Source: an uncultured Bacteroidota bacterium
Lineage (GTDB): Bacteria > Bacteroidota > Bacteroidia > Chitinophagales > Chitinophagaceae
DNA: 64,000 nucleotides
Direction of reading: 5' to 3'
Assembly (NCBI GenBank): GCA_903853805.1
Contig: CAINUN010000085.1
Span: forward strand, 151,624 to 215,623
Shown: positions 1 through 9,202 of the stretch, piece by piece
Layout of the letters: every line of letters begins with the position of its first letter
Numbering within the stretch: position 1 is the stretch's first letter
Translations under genes and position numbers: made by a program
Notes under the pieces: model-generated
The model's input: the letters and a program-made list of their open reading frames with translations, nothing else
Database searches by the model: none
What the model was told of the DNA's origin: nothing

Positions 1-114
1 TGGCATTTCTGCCTCAGCGAGTTTTATTTCTTTACGCCCCCATTCAGCAAGGCTCATGTCCTTTACTTTATAAGGCATTTTAAAGTCTATTTGACTGCGA
101 GTGGTTGTACTCAT
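1..114 (-). CDS. ahcY: Adenosylhomocysteinase, N-terminal fragment (cut by window edge)
   Basis: Only the first 38 codons are inside the window; the gene continues to the left. The ATG is at 114 and the frame stays open to position 1. The visible N-terminus contains [20 protein letters not shown], which is the characteristic start of S-adenosyl-L-homocysteine hydrolases, the cytosolic NAD-dependent enzymes that split SAH into adenosine and homocysteine and so keep methylation running. No catalytic residue is visible in this fragment, so the call rests on the N-terminal signature alone. It is transcribed leftward, away from the PaaY-like gene's 3' end. Confidence 0.85.
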   Translation of the reverse strand, partial: MSTTTRSQIDFKMPYKVKDMSLAEWGRKEIKLAEAEMP

Positions 115-219
115 ATAAATTACTTTTTTTAGGAGGCAAAGATAGAAAAAGGGATTGGAACGAATGTTAATGAGTCGCGAATAAAATATGCTCAATTACA
201 GAAATTACCGCATTATTAT

Positions 220-813
220 TTATCCCTTTATCTTCTTCCAAGTTTCAAAAAGTAATTCCTGTGAAGGAAGATTGTCAGGAATGTCTGAGAGCGGTTCACA
301 AATTTTTAAAAATTGAAAACATTCCTTAGGAAGACTTTGATATAACGATGTACCTTTTGTTTTCCAAGTAAGCATTTCATCACTTACTTCTTTAATGATT
401 CTTCCTGGATTACCTACTACTAATGAACGTCTCGGAATTTTGGTATTTGCTTGAATAAAAGTCAAAGCACCGATAATAGACTCATCTCCTATTTCAGCCT
501 CATCCATCACCACTGCATTCATTCCTACCAAAACATTTTCTCCAATATTTGCACCATGAATAATTGCGCCATGACCTATGTGAGCTCCCTTTTTTAAATT
601 AATTACAAGTCCGGGAAACATATGCACTATACAGTTTTCTTGTACATTACATCCGTCTTCTATCACAACACCTCCCCAGTCACCACGAATAGCAGCGCCC
701 GGGCCAACATACACATCTTTTCCAATCACTACGTTGCCAATAATGCAAGCTTGCTGATGAATATAAGCACTTGGATGAACTACAGGTGTAAAGCCTTTAA
801 AAGAATAAAACAT
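220..813 (-). CDS. Gamma-carbonic-anhydrase-like hexapeptide-repeat protein (PaaY/YrdA type)
   Basis: A 197-residue left-handed beta-helix protein. From about residue 11 to 140 it shows the [IVL]-G-x4 hexapeptide rhythm. Histidines H64, H81 and H86 sit where gamma-class carbonic anhydrases bind their metal (NCIVHMF and HIGHGAIIHG), so metal binding looks intact. Its length and helical C-terminal tail match PaaY of phenylacetate degradation, which acts as a thioesterase, better than the shorter YrdA/CaiE relatives. No paa catabolic cluster is adjacent, so the physiological role stays open: carbonic anhydrase-like, thioesterase or housekeeping. It reads leftward after yidD with a 19-nt gap and could be the last gene of the rpmH operon. 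Confidence 0.8.
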   Translation of the reverse strand: MFYSFKGFTPVVHPSAYIHQQACIIGNVVIGKDVYVGPGAAIRGDWGGVVIEDGCNVQENCIVHMFPGLVINLKKGAHIGHGAIIHGANIGENVLVGMNAVVMDEAEIGDESIIGALTFIQANTKIPRRSLVVGNPGRIIKEVSDEMLTWKTKGTSLYQSLPKECFQFLKICEPLSDIPDNLPSQELLFETWKKIKG

Positions 814-832
814 TGTTTCAATTTTTCAGGAA

Positions 833-1054
833 CTAAGGTACAGGGTCAAAGCCACTTTTCCCCCAAGGGTGGCAGGAAAAAAATCTTTTTAAAGCAAGCC
901 AACCACCTTTCATCGGGCCATGTTTTTTGATTGCATGAAGCCCGTATTCGGAACAGGTTGGTGTGAAGCGACATTTGGCTCCCAAAAGAGGAGATAGGAG
1001 TGCTTGGTAAAACCTTATTAAGAAAATAAACAACCATGAAAACAATCTACCCAT
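833..1054 (-). CDS. yidD: Membrane protein insertion efficiency factor YidD
   Basis: A 73-residue protein with the YidD/Haemolytic domain: an amphipathic N-terminal helix ([18 protein letters not shown]) followed by the conserved [10 protein letters not shown] motif and the [21 protein letters not shown] stretch, with the family's paired cysteines. YidD sits at the inner face of the cytoplasmic membrane and assists YidC-dependent insertion. It overlaps the end of rnpA by 8 nt, giving the usual rpmH-rnpA-yidD order. Another open frame covers the same bases (846-1037), but its product has no family features. Confidence 0.93.
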   Translation of the reverse strand: MGRLFSWLFIFLIRFYQALLSPLLGAKCRFTPTCSEYGLHAIKKHGPMKGGWLALKRFFSCHPWGKSGFDPVP

Positions 1055-1457
1055 TTTCAGAAAATTGTTTTTTAAGTTGCTCTATTCCTTTAATAACGGC
1101 TAGTTGAATTGTTTCAAAATTCTGTTTGCTGTCCCCTGTATAGATAAGAAAAATATGGAGTTGTATATCAGCAGGAATGACTTGGTAAAGCTCAACTTTT
1201 TGTAATCGCCAACCCTCTCTTAAAAGTCGTTTATACCTATTTCTAAGAACTGCTTTTTTAAATTTCTTTTTAGGAACAGAAAAGCCAATTCTCACAGGAG
1301 CATTTTCATTTGCTGTTCTATTTGTTTTCAAAAAAAGGACCCTTACTGGAAAAACAGAAAGCGCTTTCCCAGTAAGGAAAAGCGCGTCAATATGCTGCTC
1401 GCGTTTAAGCCGCTCGTATGGTTTAAAAGTAGTACGAATGGCAGTTGATTTTTTAAT
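1047..1457 (-). CDS. rnpA: Ribonuclease P protein component, probable ATT start
   Basis: Protein subunit of RNase P, which with the RNA subunit trims tRNA 5' leaders. The conserved RNR helix is clear ([21 protein letters not shown]). The first conventional-type start in frame is TTG at 1331, which would give only 94 residues and remove the N-terminal strand that forms the substrate cleft. Upstream in the same frame the sequence continues with good family similarity ([17 protein letters not shown], then [15 protein letters not shown]) back to a stop at 1458-1460. That stretch has no ATG, GTG or TTG codon. The ATT at 1455-1457, followed by AAA AAA, 7 nt after the rpmH stop, would give a normal 136-residue protein beginning M-K-K-S. 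An undetected frame error is the alternative. Confidence 0.85.
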   Translation of the reverse strand: MKKSTAIRTTFKPYERLKREQHIDALFLTGKALSVFPVRVLFLKTNRTANENAPVRIGFSVPKKKFKKAVLRNRYKRLLREGWRLQKVELYQVIPADIQLHIFLIYTGDSKQNFETIQLAVIKGIEQLKKQFSENG

Positions 1458-1464
1458 TTAATAA

Positions 1465-1620
1465 TTATTTGAGTGACCGCTCATCGGATACGGTTAATTT
1501 ATGGCGTCCTTTTGCACGACGAGAAGCCAAAACTTTACGACCATTTGCTGTTTGCATACGTTGACGAAAACCATGAACTGATTTACGACGGCGACCATGT
1601 GGTTGATATGTACGTTTCAT
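1465..1620 (-). CDS. rpmH: Large ribosomal subunit protein bL34
   Basis: A 51-residue, very basic protein starting [20 protein letters not shown] and ending in a [15 protein letters not shown] tail. This is the full L34 pattern, with the universally conserved R-x-T-x-Q-P start and the GFRxRM core. The ATG at 1618-1620 is the only sensible start. It is the first gene of the rpmH-rnpA-yidD operon, transcribed leftward. The 107 bases upstream, to the end of the GGGP synthase gene at 1728, should hold its promoter, but no clear TAnnTTTG element was picked out. No dnaA or oriC features are nearby in this window. Confidence 0.97.
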   Translation of the reverse strand: MKRTYQPHGRRRKSVHGFRQRMQTANGRKVLASRRAKGRHKLTVSDERSLK

Positions 1621-1727
1621 AACTTAATTTCTTTTCTCCCACAAGTGTGAGAACTGTTTCTAAAAAAAGGAGTGCGAAAGTAAGGGGATTTTTTAAAAGT
1701 AAAAATTAAAAGGCAAAAAACTTCCTT

Positions 1728-2489
1728 TTACCTTTCAAAATGAGCTTGAACTGTTTTTGCAGCTTGCGCCATTTCCATTATTAATAGGGCATCTTTTTCA
1801 ATAGCATTTCCTACTATCACCAAATTAGCCCCTGCTTTTCCATTCAAATATACCTTCTCTGGTGAATTAATACCACCGCCAACAATCAAAGGCACTTCCA
1901 AATTATCGTTTAGTTTTTCAATCATTTCTTCTGAAACAGGGTTTCTTGCCCCACTGCCTGCATCCAAATAAATCGCTTGCTTGCCTTGCATTTCTGCCGC
2001 CCAAGCTGTACATAAAGCTATGTCAGACTTGTTTGCTGGAATTGGATTTGAATGACTCATATAAGAAACTGTTGTAGGCTTGCCTCCATCAATGAGCATA
2101 TATCCTGTTGAAATTATTTCCAATCCACTTGCTTTTACTTTAGGTGCAGAAACCACATGTTGTCCAATTAAATATTCAGGGTTTCTTCCAGAAATCAAAG
2201 AAAGATAAAGTAGTGCGTCAGCTTTAGGCGTCACTTGTTCAGGGCTGCCAGGAAAAAGTACAACGGAAATGTTTGATTCTTTTTTAAAAATCTCAATACA
2301 AATCTCGACATGATTAGTAAGCATTAAACTTCCACCCAAAAATAGAAAATCCACTTTCGAATCGTTGCACTGCCTCGCAAGCGCTTCCATTTCATTGGGT
2401 TTTACCGAGTCCGGGTCAACCAAAACAGCAAATCCGCAGCTATTTTGCTGCTTAAACTGTCGTAATTTTTCTAAAACATTTCTTTTCAT
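1728..2489 (-). CDS. Geranylgeranylglyceryl phosphate synthase (PcrB/GGGPS family)
   Basis: A 253-residue TIM-barrel prenyltransferase. The phosphate-binding FAVLVDPDS start, the middle ISTGYMLIDGG segment and the C-terminal VGGGI...AGANLVIVGNAIE motifs are typical of GGGP synthases, which join a polyprenyl diphosphate to sn-glycerol-1-phosphate. Such enzymes are best known from archaea, but a family branch is common in Bacteroidota, where the downstream lipid is not well understood. The ATG at 2487-2489 is chosen; a TTG at 2504 lies in frame but would reach toward the divergent tetR promoter region. No glycerol-1-phosphate dehydrogenase is visible nearby. Confidence 0.88.
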   Translation of the reverse strand: MKRNVLEKLRQFKQQNSCGFAVLVDPDSVKPNEMEALARQCNDSKVDFLFLGGSLMLTNHVEICIEIFKKESNISVVLFPGSPEQVTPKADALLYLSLISGRNPEYLIGQHVVSAPKVKASGLEIISTGYMLIDGGKPTTVSYMSHSNPIPANKSDIALCTAWAAEMQGKQAIYLDAGSGARNPVSEEMIEKLNDNLEVPLIVGGGINSPEKVYLNGKAGANLVIVGNAIEKDALLIMEMAQAAKTVQAHFER

Positions 2490-2580
2490 TGCCTTTCGAT
2501 ACAAAAGAAAGAAAATATCCCCATAGAAACTTTCTTTTGAAAAAATCCAGTGGAAACTTTTTTCGCAATAAACGTTTCCA

Positions 2581-2588
2581 TAGTTTTG
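2581..2588 (+). promoter_or_regulatory. Putative Bacteroidota -7 element upstream of tetR operon
   Basis: TAGTTTTG matches the TAnnTTTG -7 consensus of the primary sigma factor of Bacteroidota and ends 11 nt before the tetR ATG, giving a short leader. No good -33 TTTG was found at normal spacing, so this is a candidate only. The same octamer occurs upstream of the NTF2-like gene at 53765. Confidence 0.45.
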
Positions 2589-2599
2589 CCACCGCTTTT

Positions 2600-3226
2600 A
2601 TGGAAGTACTAGAAAAAATATTATTGGCATCAGTAGAAATGTTCCGACAATATGGTTTTAAAACCATAACCATGGATGACATTGCCCGCAAAAGTGGCGT
2701 ATCCAAAAAAACACTTTATCAACATTTTGCCAACAAAACGGAAGTGGTAAATGAATCGGTGACGTGGTACCAAAGTAAAATTTCTGAGAACTGCCTCAGC
2801 ATGATGAATAATTCCGAAAATGCTGTGGAAGGAATGGTGAAAGTGATGGAAATGTTTGACCAAATTTATCGTCAAATTAATCCTACTGCTTTATTAGAAT
2901 TAGAAAGATTTTATCCAGAAGGTTTTCAAAAATTCAAAGAAAATATACTTTCTAAAGACGTATTAGCCATTAAAGAGAACATTCAAAAAGGCGTAAGTGA
3001 AGGTTTGTATAGGGACGGAATTGATGCTGAATTTTTATCTCGTTTCCGTGTGGAGTTATTCATGATCATGTTTCACACAAATCTTTTGGTTAACGACCGA
3101 TTTGACTTAAAAACAGTTGCTTACAAAATCAGCGAGCATTTTCTTTTCGGTATCATGACACCAAAAGGCGAAAAGCTCTATGCTAAATACAAAGAAAAAT
3201 ACCTAACAGATATCGTAAAAATATGA
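2600..3226 (+). CDS. TetR/AcrR-family transcriptional regulator of the efflux operon
   Basis: A 208-residue regulator. The N-terminal helix-turn-helix lies at about residues 20-46 (TITMDDIARKSGVSKKTLYQ, then HFANK), the canonical TetR recognition helix region, followed by a variable all-helical ligand domain. The ATG at 2600 is preferred because the TetR domain begins there; the open frame reaches back to 2489, but that extension overlaps the divergent GGGP synthase start and looks non-coding. Its stop overlaps the start of the tolC-like gene by 4 nt (ATGA), so the regulator is translated together with the pump it probably represses. The inducer is unknown. Confidence 0.93.
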   Translation: MEVLEKILLASVEMFRQYGFKTITMDDIARKSGVSKKTLYQHFANKTEVVNESVTWYQSKISENCLSMMNNSENAVEGMVKVMEMFDQIYRQINPTALLELERFYPEGFQKFKENILSKDVLAIKENIQKGVSEGLYRDGIDAEFLSRFRVELFMIMFHTNLLVNDRFDLKTVAYKISEHFLFGIMTPKGEKLYAKYKEKYLTDIVKI

Positions 3227-4620
3227 GACCCCAATTTGTTAAACTATTGCTGCTTGCAGCATTTACTCCCTTTAGCTTAATAGCTCAAGACACTATGAGG
3301 CTTAGCTTGAAAGATTGCCTTGATTTTGCGGAAAAAAATCAAGTAAAAATCAAAAATGCTTTACTTAATGAAAAGACTTCTTTAGCATTAAATAGAGAAG
3401 TAACAGGGTTAGCAATGCCGCATGTAAACGCAAAAGCAGGTATGACGAATGCGCCTTTGGTTGCAGCATTTCAAGTACCCAATTTTATTAAAACTATTAT
3501 CGCCGGTGATGGAACAAATCCTGGTTTAGTAAGCAATCAATACCTCGATTCAAATACAGTGGCAAATATGCCAAACACAATGTCACTTGCTTTTCAACCC
3601 AAGTGGACAACAACTGGAACAATAGAAGCTTCTCAAATTCTTTTTGACCCATCAGTAATGGTAGCGTTGCAAGCAAGAAAAGCTTTAGAAGATTTAGCAA
3701 GAAAAGGTGTGGAGCTTACCATACAAGATGTGAAAGTTTCTCTGACAAAATCTTATTACAGTCTTATAGTCGCTGAAAAACAAAAATCGTTGGTACAACA
3801 AAATATTGTTCGTTTAGAGCAATTAGAAAAAGAGTTGAAAGAAATGTATAAAACAGGTTTTGCTGAGAAGTTGGATGTTGATAAAATCACAGTTGCACTC
3901 AATAACCTTAAAACACAAAAAGCAAAGGTTGACCAAATGGTTGGCTTAGCATATCTCTCCCTAAAATTTCAAATGGGAATGAGTTTGTATCAACCAATAA
4001 AACTCACAGAAAATATTTCGGAAGAAAACCTTGGTAGCGACTTATTGAAAGAAAGCATTCGTTTCGAAAATCGCTTTGAATACCAAATGATAGAAACCAT
4101 GCGAAATATCAATGCCTATGATTTGAAAAGATACAAACTTGGTTGGTTGCCAACAGTTTTCTTGTTTGGTAATTATGGATATACGCTTTACAATTCTGCA
4201 AAGCCCTTTGAAACAGGAAGCAGTTGGCAAAGTACGGCAATTGTTGGGGGCAATATTTCAATGCCTTTGTTTGATGGATTTCAAAGAAGACAGAAGATAA
4301 AGCAAGCTGAATTTAATTTGGAAAAATCTCAGAACAATCTTGACAACTTAAAAACCGCACTATCGCTTGAGGAAGAAAGTGCTAAAATTTCTCTGAGCAA
4401 TAACCTTCGATCATTAGAAACGCAAAGAGACAACATGAAGCTTGCCGAAGACGTGTATAATACTACTCGCACAAAATACAAAGAGGGCGTTGGCTCTAGT
4501 CTTGAAATTCTCAATGCAGAAACTGCTTTAAAAGAAGCACAAACCAATTATTTCACTGCTTTATATGATGTCATTACTTCAAATGTAGATCTTCAAAAAG
4601 CCCTTGGACAATTCAAATAA
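3223..4620 (+). CDS. TolC-family outer membrane efflux protein
   Basis: A 465-residue outer membrane factor. Residues 1-22 are a Sec signal peptide ending in ...LIAQ. The rest shows the duplicated long alpha-hairpin pattern of TolC: heptad-rich stretches at about 165-235 and 365-455, with beta-barrel segments between (AIVGGNISMPLFDGFQRRQK is the typical repeat junction). It forms the exit duct of the tripartite pump encoded by the next two genes. Start codon overlap with tetR and a 30-nt gap to the adaptor gene support one operon. Length is ordinary for the family. Confidence 0.93.
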   Translation: MRPQFVKLLLLAAFTPFSLIAQDTMRLSLKDCLDFAEKNQVKIKNALLNEKTSLALNREVTGLAMPHVNAKAGMTNAPLVAAFQVPNFIKTIIAGDGTNPGLVSNQYLDSNTVANMPNTMSLAFQPKWTTTGTIEASQILFDPSVMVALQARKALEDLARKGVELTIQDVKVSLTKSYYSLIVAEKQKSLVQQNIVRLEQLEKELKEMYKTGFAEKLDVDKITVALNNLKTQKAKVDQMVGLAYLSLKFQMGMSLYQPIKLTENISEENLGSDLLKESIRFENRFEYQMIETMRNINAYDLKRYKLGWLPTVFLFGNYGYTLYNSAKPFETGSSWQSTAIVGGNISMPLFDGFQRRQKIKQAEFNLEKSQNNLDNLKTALSLEEESAKISLSNNLRSLETQRDNMKLAEDVYNTTRTKYKEGVGSSLEILNAETALKEAQTNYFTALYDVITSNVDLQKALGQFK

Positions 4621-4650
4621 TTTCATAAAAAAATAAATCATCCATACCCA

Positions 4651-5745
4651 ATGAGACAGGTAATATATCTATCCCTTGCACTTATTTTTCTTATAGCATG
4701 CGGAGAAAAAAACATCAATAAGAAAGATGAACTCGTAGCACTAAAAAAGCAACGCTCTGAAATTGATTTAAAGATTGATTCTCTTGAGAAAGAAATAACA
4801 AAAACTGATACGACAAAAGCCACTGCTGTTTCCATCGCCGTTCTTCAACCTCAAAACTTCACTTCTTACATTGAAGTACAGGGACAAATTATTGGTGATG
4901 AAAATGTACTTGCCACTTCACAGTCTCCAGGAGTTGTAAAAGACATTTTGGTTCATGTTGGACAACGTGTAAGCAAAGGACAAACACTTGCTTTGCTTGA
5001 TGCATCTGTTATCAAACAAAGTTTGATAACGCTTGATGCACAATTAAGTCTTGCCAAAGAACTTTATGAAAAGCAACAAAAATTGTGGGAACAAAATATT
5101 GGATCACAGGTACAGTTGTTACAAGCTAAAACTAACTACGAAAGCTTGTTGAGTCAGCGAAAAACTGCAGGCGCACAAAAAGATATGTACACAATAAAAT
5201 CACCGATTGATGGAGTAGTTGATGCAATGAATTTAAAAATTGGTGATGCTGTCGCTCCAGGGTTTTCAGGTATTCATGTAACTAGTCATGATAAACTTAA
5301 AGCTGTTGCTTCTCTTGGGGAAAATTATATTGGAAAAGTGAAAGAAAATGACAACACCTTACTTGTGTTTCGTGATTTGAATGATTCCATCAAAACACAT
5401 TTGAGTTATGTTGCGCAATCAGTTGATATCATTTCAAGAGCATTTAATGTGGAAGTGAAATTAGGCAGCAATGGCAAGTTACGTCCGAACATGAGCTGTA
5501 TTATGAAGATAGCCAACTACCAAAATAAGAAAGCATTGGTGGTGCCAATTGCTGCTATTCAAAAAACAGCTGAAGGCGAAATGGTTTATGTAGCCAATGG
5601 AGAAACGGCTCATTCTGTAATCATTCAAATTGGAAGAAATTCAAATGGCAATGTAGAAGTATTGAGCGGGTTAAATGAAGGCGACAAAATAATTGTTGCC
5701 GGTTATGAAGACCTTGAAAATGGTGAACGCATTTCCGTGAAGTAA
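4651..5745 (+). CDS. RND efflux periplasmic adaptor (membrane fusion protein), lipoprotein
   Basis: A 364-residue HlyD/AcrA-type adaptor. The N-terminus is a lipoprotein signal with lipobox LIAC, placing the acylated cysteine at residue 17. A short coiled coil follows (about 25-50), then the split lipoyl domain (VKDILVHVGQRVSKGQTLALLD and later IKSPIDGVVDAMNLKIGDAV), an alpha-hairpin between the halves, a beta-barrel domain and the membrane-proximal domain at the C-terminus. It bridges the RND pump and the TolC-like duct. It lies 30 nt after tolC and 24 nt before the pump gene in the same direction. Confidence 0.94.
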   Translation: MRQVIYLSLALIFLIACGEKNINKKDELVALKKQRSEIDLKIDSLEKEITKTDTTKATAVSIAVLQPQNFTSYIEVQGQIIGDENVLATSQSPGVVKDILVHVGQRVSKGQTLALLDASVIKQSLITLDAQLSLAKELYEKQQKLWEQNIGSQVQLLQAKTNYESLLSQRKTAGAQKDMYTIKSPIDGVVDAMNLKIGDAVAPGFSGIHVTSHDKLKAVASLGENYIGKVKENDNTLLVFRDLNDSIKTHLSYVAQSVDIISRAFNVEVKLGSNGKLRPNMSCIMKIANYQNKKALVVPIAAIQKTAEGEMVYVANGETAHSVIIQIGRNSNGNVEVLSGLNEGDKIIVAGYEDLENGERISVK

Positions 5746-5769
5746 ACCCTTAATCCCAATTGCATTAAT

Positions 5770-8700
5770 ATGAAAGACGTATTCAAAGAGTTTAAGCCAT
5801 CGAGCTGGGCAATCAACAACCGAACGGCAATTTATATCATTACTATTATCATCACTTTTGCTGGCTTATTCACTTATTTGAATTTGCCCAAAGAGAATTT
5901 TCCAGAAATCAAAATCCCCCAAATTTTTATTCAGACTTTTAACCCTGGAACTTCTCCTGAAAACATGGAGAACTTGGTTACAAAACCTATAGAAAAGCAA
6001 GTAAAGAATTTGACAGGGGTAAAAAAAGTAACGAGTAATTCCTTCCAAGATTTTTCTGTGGTAATTGTTGAATTCAACACCGATGTAAAGATTGACAAGG
6101 CAAAACAAGAAGTAAAAGATGCTGTGGATAAAGCCAAAGCAGATCTGCCTCAAAATCTTCCTAACGAGCCAGAAGTGAAAGACATTGACCTTTCCGAATT
6201 GCCAATTCTGTATGTGAATATTTCAGGGAACTATGACCTTAATCGCCTGAAAAAATATGCCGATAAAATCAAGGACAACATTGAAGGCATGAAAGAAATC
6301 AAGCGTGTAGATATGGTGGGCGCTTTGGAACGAGAAATTCAAATCAACGTTGACCTTTTCAAAATGCAGGCTGCGGGTTTAACCTTCGATGATATTGACA
6401 GAGGTATTGCAGGAGAAAATATTTCAGCAACGGCTGGTCAGGTTTCCATGAATAGGCAAAAGCGAATTTTGAGCGTGAAAAACGAATTCAAAACCGCGGA
6501 AGAAATAGGAAACATCATTGTGAAAAACCAAAACGGTGGCGCTATTTATTTAAGAGACATTGCTGAAATAATCGATGGTTTTGAAGAACAAAAAAGTTAT
6601 GCACGCCTCAATGGACAAAATGTAATTACACTCAATGTTGTAAAAGCATCTGGCAAAAATCTTATTGAAGCATCCGACAAAATAATGGCAATGCTTGATG
6701 TGATGAAGAAGAACGATTTACCTAAAGACATGAGCATAGTCATCACTGGTGACCAAAGCGACCAAACACGTTCTACTGTTCATGATTTGGTGAACACCAT
6801 CATCATCGGTTTCATTTTGGTGACGTTGATTTTGATGTTCTTTATGGGTGTGACGAATGCATTGTTTGTAGCCATGTCTGTACCACTTTCCTGTGCTATT
6901 GCGTTCTTGTTTATGCCTACTATTGGTTTCACGCTCAACATGATTGTATTGTTCTCTTTCTTGTTGGCATTAGGAATTGTAGTGGACGATGCGATTGTGG
7001 TTATTGAAAACACACACCGTATCTATGACAATGGAAAAGTCCCAATTAAGCAAGCCGCAAAAATGGCTGCAGGTGAAGTTTTTCTTCCAGTATTGACAGG
7101 CACATTAACGACACTTATTCCATTTATTCCGTTGGCATTTTGGAATAGTGTAATTGGCGAATTCATGTTCTTCCTACCAATTACGCTTATTATCACATTG
7201 GTGGCGTCGTTGTTGGTTGCTTATATCATCAATCCTGTTTTTGCTGTTGATTTTATGAAACCAGAAGACCACGAAAACCCACATATTCGCAGGATTTGGA
7301 CAAAGGGCAACAAAATAATGACCATTATTTTCCTTGCGCTTGCAGCAATATTTTATTTGAGCAAAGCATGGGGAATGGGCAACTTCACCATGTTTGTTTA
7401 CCTCTTTATTCTTGCTGAGAAATTTATTTTCTCAAAATGGATTCATAGTTTTCAAACAAAAGCTTGGCCTTCATTTAGAGAATGGTATACTAAATGGTTA
7501 AAGATATCATTAGCACACCCTGGAAAAGTATTGTTCATTACTTTGGTGTTGTTTGTGTTTGCATTTATGGCCGAGCACTTCAATGGTAAATCGCCTGTCT
7601 TTTTCCCAGAACAAGAACCCAACTTCACTTATGTTTATCTCAACATGCCAGTTGGAACTGACCAATCTTATACAAATGAAGTTCTTGGAAAATTAGAAGC
7701 AAGGGTTAATGAAGCATTGTTGGAAAAAGACGGCAAACGTTCGCCTGTTGTAAAGAGTGTGATTTCGAATGTTACTGTTGGTGCTGTTGACCCAAATAGC
7801 GGAGAAGTGGGCGACTTTCCTAACAAAGGAAAAATAACAGTGGCTTATGTAAAATTCTCAGAGCGACATGGCGCATCTACCGTTGATTTTATGGAACGTA
7901 TTCGTCATGCTGTTCAGGATATACCAGGTGCTGAAGTAACAGTGGATAAAGAACAAGGCGGACCACCATTGCCTAAACCAATTGTAGTGGAAATCACGGG
8001 CGACAATATTGACTCACTCCTTTCTGCTTCCGACAACATTAAACATTTTCTTGAAAAGAAAAACATAGCCGGCGTGGAAGAATTACGCAGCGATTTCCAA
8101 GCACGGAATCCTGAAATCATTTTCGACATTGACCGCCAAAGAATGAACAATGAAGGCATCAGCACTTTTAGTGTAGTAAATAATTTACGCACTGCCGTTT
8201 TTGGCAAAGAAATTTCTCGTTTTCGCGATCAGAATGATGATTATAAGATAACCCTTCGCCTCAAAAAAGACCAACGCGAAAACATTGATGCTGTTCGGAA
8301 CATGCCGATTGTTTATCGCGATATGGGAATGGGCGGAAGAGTGCGTACAGTGCCTATGAGCGCCTTTGCCGACATCAAATACAATACTACTTATGGCGGC
8401 ATCAAACGCTTGAACCAAAAACGGATTATTACCCTTTCCTCTAACGTGATAAATGGCTTTAATCCGAATGATGTAGTGGCAAATATTCAGCGCGAACTCA
8501 ACAACTATAAAATGCCTTCTGGGGTAAGTATTAGAATGGGTGGGCAGCAAGAAGAAATGGCTGAAACTGCTGGATTTCTGGGCAAAGCTTTTTCCATTTC
8601 CATAGCATTAATTTTCTTGTTGATGGTCATTCAATTCAACTCATTTTCTCGCACCATTATTATTTTAAGTGAAGTTATTTTCTCGGTGTTTGGTGTGATG

Positions 8701-9156
8701 TTAGGCATGGGTATTTTCCGCACCGATTTCTCTATTGCCATTTCAGGAATCGGCATTGTTGCTCTTGCTGGCATTGTTGTAAGAAATGGAATCCTTCTCA
8801 TAGAATTTATGGACTTGCAACTATCGCAAGGCATGAAACCTTATGACGCCATTATTGAAGCAGGAAGAACAAGAATGACACCAGTATTACTTACTGCTAC
8901 TGCTGCTATACTAGGTTTGATTCCTTTGGCAGTGGGTTTAAATATTGACTTTGCCACCTTGTTTGGTGAATTCAATCCACATCTTTGGTTTGGTGGCGAT
9001 AGTGCCGCTTTTTGGGGACCACTTGCTTGGACTATGATTTTCGGTCTTAGCTTTGCTACCTTCCTCACCCTCATTTTAGTACCAGTAATGATGCTTCTTG
9101 TTTTCCGATTAAAAGACTGGTTGAAAAGAAAAACTAAACGAAATGTAATTAGTTAA
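5770..9156 (+). CDS. RND efflux transporter, inner membrane pump subunit
   Basis: A 1,128-residue AcrB/HAE-type proton-driven pump. It has an N-terminal TM helix (about 17-35), a first periplasmic loop starting NFPEIKIPQIFIQTFNPGTS, a TM2-TM6 block containing the proton-relay motif LGIVVDDAIVVIEN with two adjacent aspartates, an extra hydrophobic/soluble insertion after TM6 (about 510-610), a second periplasmic loop and a TM8-12 block with GIVVRNGILLIEF. It is somewhat longer than E. coli AcrB (1,049) because of the central insertion. Substrates cannot be predicted; the TetR neighbour suggests drug- or metabolite-induced expression. A strong terminator follows. Confidence 0.95.
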   Translation: MKDVFKEFKPSSWAINNRTAIYIITIIITFAGLFTYLNLPKENFPEIKIPQIFIQTFNPGTSPENMENLVTKPIEKQVKNLTGVKKVTSNSFQDFSVVIVEFNTDVKIDKAKQEVKDAVDKAKADLPQNLPNEPEVKDIDLSELPILYVNISGNYDLNRLKKYADKIKDNIEGMKEIKRVDMVGALEREIQINVDLFKMQAAGLTFDDIDRGIAGENISATAGQVSMNRQKRILSVKNEFKTAEEIGNIIVKNQNGGAIYLRDIAEIIDGFEEQKSYARLNGQNVITLNVVKASGKNLIEASDKIMAMLDVMKKNDLPKDMSIVITGDQSDQTRSTVHDLVNTIIIGFILVTLILMFFMGVTNALFVAMSVPLSCAIAFLFMPTIGFTLNMIVLFSFLLALGIVVDDAIVVIENTHRIYDNGKVPIKQAAKMAAGEVFLPVLTGTLTTLIPFIPLAFWNSVIGEFMFFLPITLIITLVASLLVAYIINPVFAVDFMKPEDHENPHIRRIWTKGNKIMTIIFLALAAIFYLSKAWGMGNFTMFVYLFILAEKFIFSKWIHSFQTKAWPSFREWYTKWLKISLAHPGKVLFITLVLFVFAFMAEHFNGKSPVFFPEQEPNFTYVYLNMPVGTDQSYTNEVLGKLEARVNEALLEKDGKRSPVVKSVISNVTVGAVDPNSGEVGDFPNKGKITVAYVKFSERHGASTVDFMERIRHAVQDIPGAEVTVDKEQGGPPLPKPIVVEITGDNIDSLLSASDNIKHFLEKKNIAGVEELRSDFQARNPEIIFDIDRQRMNNEGISTFSVVNNLRTAVFGKEISRFRDQNDDYKITLRLKKDQRENIDAVRNMPIVYRDMGMGGRVRTVPMSAFADIKYNTTYGGIKRLNQKRIITLSSNVINGFNPNDVVANIQRELNNYKMPSGVSIRMGGQQEEMAETAGFLGKAFSISIALIFLLMVIQFNSFSRTIIILSEVIFSVFGVMLGMGIFRTDFSIAISGIGIVALAGIVVRNGILLIEFMDLQLSQGMKPYDAIIEAGRTRMTPVLLTATAAILGLIPLAVGLNIDFATLFGEFNPHLWFGGDSAAFWGPLAWTMIFGLSFATFLTLILVPVMMLLVFRLKDWLKRKTKRNVIS

Positions 9157-9170
9157 AAGATCACCAAATA

Positions 9171-9202
9171 AAAAGCCCTGTATGAACTACAGGGCTTTTT
9201 TT
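9171..9202. terminator. Bidirectional intrinsic terminator (RND operon / ychF)
   Basis: Perfect hairpin: AAAGCCCTGTA, loop TGAAC, TACAGGGCTTT, flanked by A-run and T-run. It sits between the convergent pump and ychF genes and overlaps the ychF stop, so it can serve both strands. Confidence 0.9.

Noticed and set aside
846..1037. Alternative 63-residue frame overlapping yidD
   Set aside because: Lacks the YidD cysteine motifs, which are complete in the overlapping frame 833-1054.
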